Positions 6,610 through 7,834 of a stretch of DNA of 7,834 nt are shown here, piece by piece (the stretch's first letter is position 1; each line of letters begins with the position of its first letter). This DNA comes from Chersky-822 sp035509195 (lineage in GTDB: Bacteria; Actinomycetota; Actinomycetes; Streptosporangiales; Streptosporangiaceae): contig DATJLT010000213.1 in the NCBI GenBank assembly GCA_035509195.1, forward strand, positions 1 through 7,834. The letters are read 5' to 3'. Below the pieces are notes generated by a model, which saw only the letters and a list, made by a program, of their open reading frames with translations, searched no databases and was not told where the DNA came from. Position numbers and translations under genes: made by a program.

Positions 6610-7248
6610 GTGACTGAACCGGGCGCGGCGCTCACCGAGCTCGTCGCGGTCATGGACAGGCTGCGGCGCGAATGCCCGTGGGACGCGAAGCAGACGCACC
6701 TGTCCTTGCGTCCTTACCTGCTCGAAGAGACCTACGAGACGCTCGACGCGCTCGATCGGGGTGACCTGGCCGAACTGCGGGACGAACTCGGTGACCTGCT
6801 GTTGCAGGTGTTCTTCCACGCCCGGGTCGCAGCCGAGCGCACGGATGGCACCGGGTTCGACATCGACGACGTCGCACGTGGCGTCGCGACCAAGCTGATC
6901 CGCAGGCACCCGCACGTCTTCGCCGACGTTGAGGTCGCCGACGCCGACGAGGTCAGGCGCAACTGGGATCAGATCAAGGCGACCGAACGCTCTCGCTCTT
7001 CCTCCCTGGACGGCGTGCCGCTGGCTCAGCCAGCGCTAGCGCTCGCCGCGCAATTGCTGCGCCGGGCCGAGTCTGCCGGGGTTCCCGATGACATCGCCGA
7101 TCCTGCGGGCCTGCCGGCCAGCGAACTCGGTGCCGAGCTTTTCGCCCTCGTCAAGAAGGCGCGTGAGGCCGGACTGAACCCCGAGCTTGAGCTGCGGCAC
7201 GCCGCGCTGGCCTTCGCCGGCAAGGTGCGTGCCTGGGAGTCGGCGTGA
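6610..7248 (+). CDS. mazG: MazG-family nucleoside triphosphate pyrophosphohydrolase
   Basis: This 212-residue cytoplasmic enzyme hydrolyses NTPs/dNTPs to NMPs and pyrophosphate, and is thought to clear damaged or excess nucleotides. The N-terminal MazG domain is canonical: ECPWDAKQTH (21-30), then LLEETYE with E39, E40 and E43, and RDELGDLLLQV with E59 and D62, the EExxE...ExxD magnesium-binding set. FHARVA and RRHPHVF (98-104) follow, then the NWDQIKATER (118-127) segment. The second, C-terminal MazG-like repeat (about 133-210) is degenerate. The region expected to carry the first acidic helix is missing, and the ExxD equivalent reads ELGA (172-175), so catalysis should rest on the N-terminal domain. 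The GTG start directly abuts the upstream TAA (6607-6609) with only a weak GAAG (6600-6603) in front, which suggests translational coupling to the lipoprotein gene. ATG 6652 is rejected as a start because it would remove conserved residues before CPWD. Confidence 0.95.
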   Translation: MTEPGAALTELVAVMDRLRRECPWDAKQTHLSLRPYLLEETYETLDALDRGDLAELRDELGDLLLQVFFHARVAAERTDGTGFDIDDVARGVATKLIRRHPHVFADVEVADADEVRRNWDQIKATERSRSSSLDGVPLAQPALALAAQLLRRAESAGVPDDIADPAGLPASELGAELFALVKKAREAGLNPELELRHAALAFAGKVRAWESA

Positions 7249-7321
7249 GCTCATCCTGCCGGCATAATGGTCAGCACGGATCAGATCCCGGCAGATAGGC
7301 CAGATAGGAAGCGTGCTCGCG
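7249..7321 (+). promoter_or_regulatory. Intergenic region with possible promoter and short repeats upstream of the L12-like gene
   Basis: CATAAT at 7263-7268 is a good -10-like hexamer in otherwise GC-rich DNA, but there is no clear -35. It sits inside a 7-bp inverted repeat, CTGCCGG (7256-7262) and CCGGCAG (7288-7294), with a 25-base spacer. GGATCAGATCC (7278-7288) is a small palindrome, and CAGATAGG is directly repeated (7292-7299, 7301-7308), the second copy overlapping the ribosome binding site. This suggests that the small gene has its own regulated start, but no regulator can be named. Confidence 0.35.
7306..7311 (+). promoter_or_regulatory. Ribosome binding site deciding the start of the L12-like gene
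   Basis: AGGAAG at 7306-7311 is 10 bases before ATG 7322 but only 1 base before an in-frame GTG at 7313. The ATG is therefore the better start, and the protein begins MTDVQW. Confidence 0.6.
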
Positions 7322-7660
7322 ATGACAGACGTTCAATGGGCAACCCTGCGCCCGATTCTGCAGGACCTGACCGACCGCATCGCCCGTATCGAGCAGTTTC
7401 TCGCTTCCTCGGGATTCGAGGGCCCGGCCTCCACTCAGCCGGGTGAGTTCACCGACGCCGTGCCTGGCTCCTTCGGGGTGCCGCAAGGCCCGCCGATGGG
7501 CGGCAACCAGAATCCTCAGTCAATGGGCATGCCGGACTACATCGTTCAGATGGCCAGGATGGGCAAGAAGATCGAAGCCATCAAGGAACTGCGCCTGGCC
7601 ACCGGCATGGGTCTCAGGGAAGCCAAAAACGCCGTAGACCAAGCCGCCCGCGGCTACTAG
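7322..7660 (+). CDS. Small protein with a ribosomal-protein-L7/L12-like C-terminal motif
   Basis: This 112-residue protein has three parts. Residues about 5-28 form an amphipathic, possibly coiled-coil helix (LRPILQDLTDRIARIEQFL). Residues about 33-70 are a Gly/Pro/Asn/Gln-rich flexible linker. Residues 73-108 (KKIEAIKELRLATGMGLREA within them) closely resemble the first two helices of the ribosomal bL12 C-terminal domain, which in true L12 reads KVAVIK..R..TGLGLKEAK. True bL12 has about 30 further residues after this motif, and its N-terminal dimerisation domain differs. This is therefore not the ribosomal stalk protein itself but an L12-motif protein of the kind often labelled 'ribosomal protein L7/L12' in actinobacteria. 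Its function is unknown. By analogy the motif could bind a translation factor or another helical partner. It stands alone after mazG with a 73-base gap and is convergent with the gene at the right edge. Confidence 0.82.
   Translation: MTDVQWATLRPILQDLTDRIARIEQFLASSGFEGPASTQPGEFTDAVPGSFGVPQGPPMGGNQNPQSMGMPDYIVQMARMGKKIEAIKELRLATGMGLREAKNAVDQAARGY
7642..7654. repeat. 13-base GC hairpin at a convergent 3' junction (copy 2)
   Basis: AGCCGCCCGCGGC is identical to 411-423 and lies within the last codons of the L12-like gene, just before the convergent junction. The stem extends by one pair here (A7642 with T7655). There is no T-run. A role in 3'-end formation is only a suggestion. Confidence 0.3.
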
Positions 7661-7677
7661 GCCCCGGCCCCCGCCGC

Positions 7678-7834
7678 TCACCCCCGCCAGCCCCGCAGCC
7701 CGCGCCAGCCCCGCAGCCCGCGCCAGCCCCGCAGCCCGCGCCAGCCCCGCAGCCCGCGCCAGCCCCGCAGCCCGCGCCAGCCCCGCAGTGCTAGGGCCCC
7801 GCCCAGCAGCATCAGATGTCCACCGATGCTGTCA
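7678..7834 (-). CDS. 3' end of a membrane-protein gene with a (LRGWRG)x6 C-terminal tail (partial)
   Basis: On the minus strand the frame is open from the window edge (first full codon 7833-7831) to a TGA at 7680-7678, giving 51 residues. It begins DSIGGHLMLLGGALA, a hydrophobic stretch that looks like the last transmembrane helix of a membrane protein. It continues with six copies of LRGWRG and stops immediately. The hydrophobic part, the repeat and the stop codon share one frame. The only base difference among the six units (plus-strand 7684) is synonymous (CGC to CGG, Arg) in this frame. The stop is 17 bases from the stop of the convergent L12-like gene. The tail adds 12 Arg and 6 Trp, so it would be strongly cationic and membrane-interfacial. 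The family cannot be identified from so little. The alternative is that the gene is absent and the repeat is noncoding. Confidence 0.6.
   Translation of the reverse strand, partial: DSIGGHLMLLGGALALRGWRGLRGWRGLRGWRGLRGWRGLRGWRGLRGWRG
7681..7788. repeat. Six-unit 18-bp tandem repeat
   Basis: Exactly six 18-base units fill 7681-7788. Five are identical, and the first (7681-7698) differs by one base, C instead of G at 7684. The plus-strand unit is CCCGCGCCAGCCCCGCAG. The period is a multiple of three, so changes in copy number would preserve any reading frame. Units adjoin with no unique spacers, which rules out a CRISPR array. Near identity suggests recent expansion by replication slippage or recombination. 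Confidence 0.95.

Noticed and set aside
6229..6915. 228-codon open frame on the minus strand across the lipoprotein and mazG genes
   Set aside because: It has Arg/Val/Gly-rich composition without motifs, and it crosses two well-supported plus-strand genes.
7681..7788. CRISPR-like or regulatory iteron array
   Set aside because: Units are directly adjacent, 18 bases long and without spacers. No cas or replication genes are nearby.
7658..7834. Possible readthrough of the L12-like gene into a Pro/Arg-rich tail (PRSPRQ repeats, same frame open to the window end)
   Set aside because: It requires readthrough of a TAG with no supporting signal. The minus-strand frame, with its hydrophobic helix and stop directly after the repeats, explains the array better.
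1..7834. A hidden defence, mobile or toxin-antitoxin system (prompted by the MazG name)
   Set aside because: MazG here is the housekeeping pyrophosphohydrolase, with no mazEF pair, integrase, transposase, att-like repeats or compositional break. The gene set is core actinobacterial genome.

Overview
This window is GC-rich chromosomal DNA from an actinobacterium. The evidence is the strong G/C bias at third codon positions, frequent GTG starts, a DUF4229 membrane protein, and the order mfd – SurA-like lipoprotein – mazG, which I recall from Streptomyces-like genomes. AGG is used often for arginine, somewhat unusual at this GC. I cannot name a genus. Most of the window is ordinary core genome, and I found no phage, IS, CRISPR or defence module.

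Layout. 1-156 (+) is the 3' end of a PLP-dependent threonine dehydratase/serine racemase-type enzyme, followed 13 bases later by a small DUF4229 membrane protein (170-412, +). Facing it is a 498-residue protein (426-1922, −) with an ATP-sulfurylase-like N-terminal half and an adenylylsulfate kinase C-terminal half. Only the kinase half keeps its catalytic motifs. A 113-base divergent intergenic region with a perfect 10-bp stem-loop (1972-1995) separates it from mfd (2036-5881, +), the transcription-repair coupling factor, which carries a long Pro/Ala/Ser-rich insertion. Directly downstream, in an apparent operon, are a lipoprotein of the SurA N-terminal type (5899-6609) and mazG (6610-7248), whose start codon abuts the lipoprotein stop. 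After a 73-base gap with repeats and a possible promoter comes a small protein with a shortened ribosomal-L12-like C-terminal motif (7322-7660).

The right edge holds six tandem 18-bp units (7681-7788). On the minus strand they read in frame as (LRGWRG)x6, directly after a hydrophobic helix and directly before a TGA stop. I interpret this as the 3' end of a membrane-protein gene entering from the right (7678-7834, −), convergent with the L12-like gene.

How the genes fit together: Mfd (removal of stalled RNA polymerase and recruitment of excision repair) and MazG (hydrolysis of non-canonical or excess NTPs) are both genome-maintenance functions and are probably co-transcribed with the envelope lipoprotein between them. 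The sulfate-activation protein is a separate, divergently transcribed unit. The most notable features are the degenerate sulfurylase domain on an intact APS kinase, the Trp/Arg hexapeptide tail encoded by the terminal repeat, and the low-complexity linker in Mfd.
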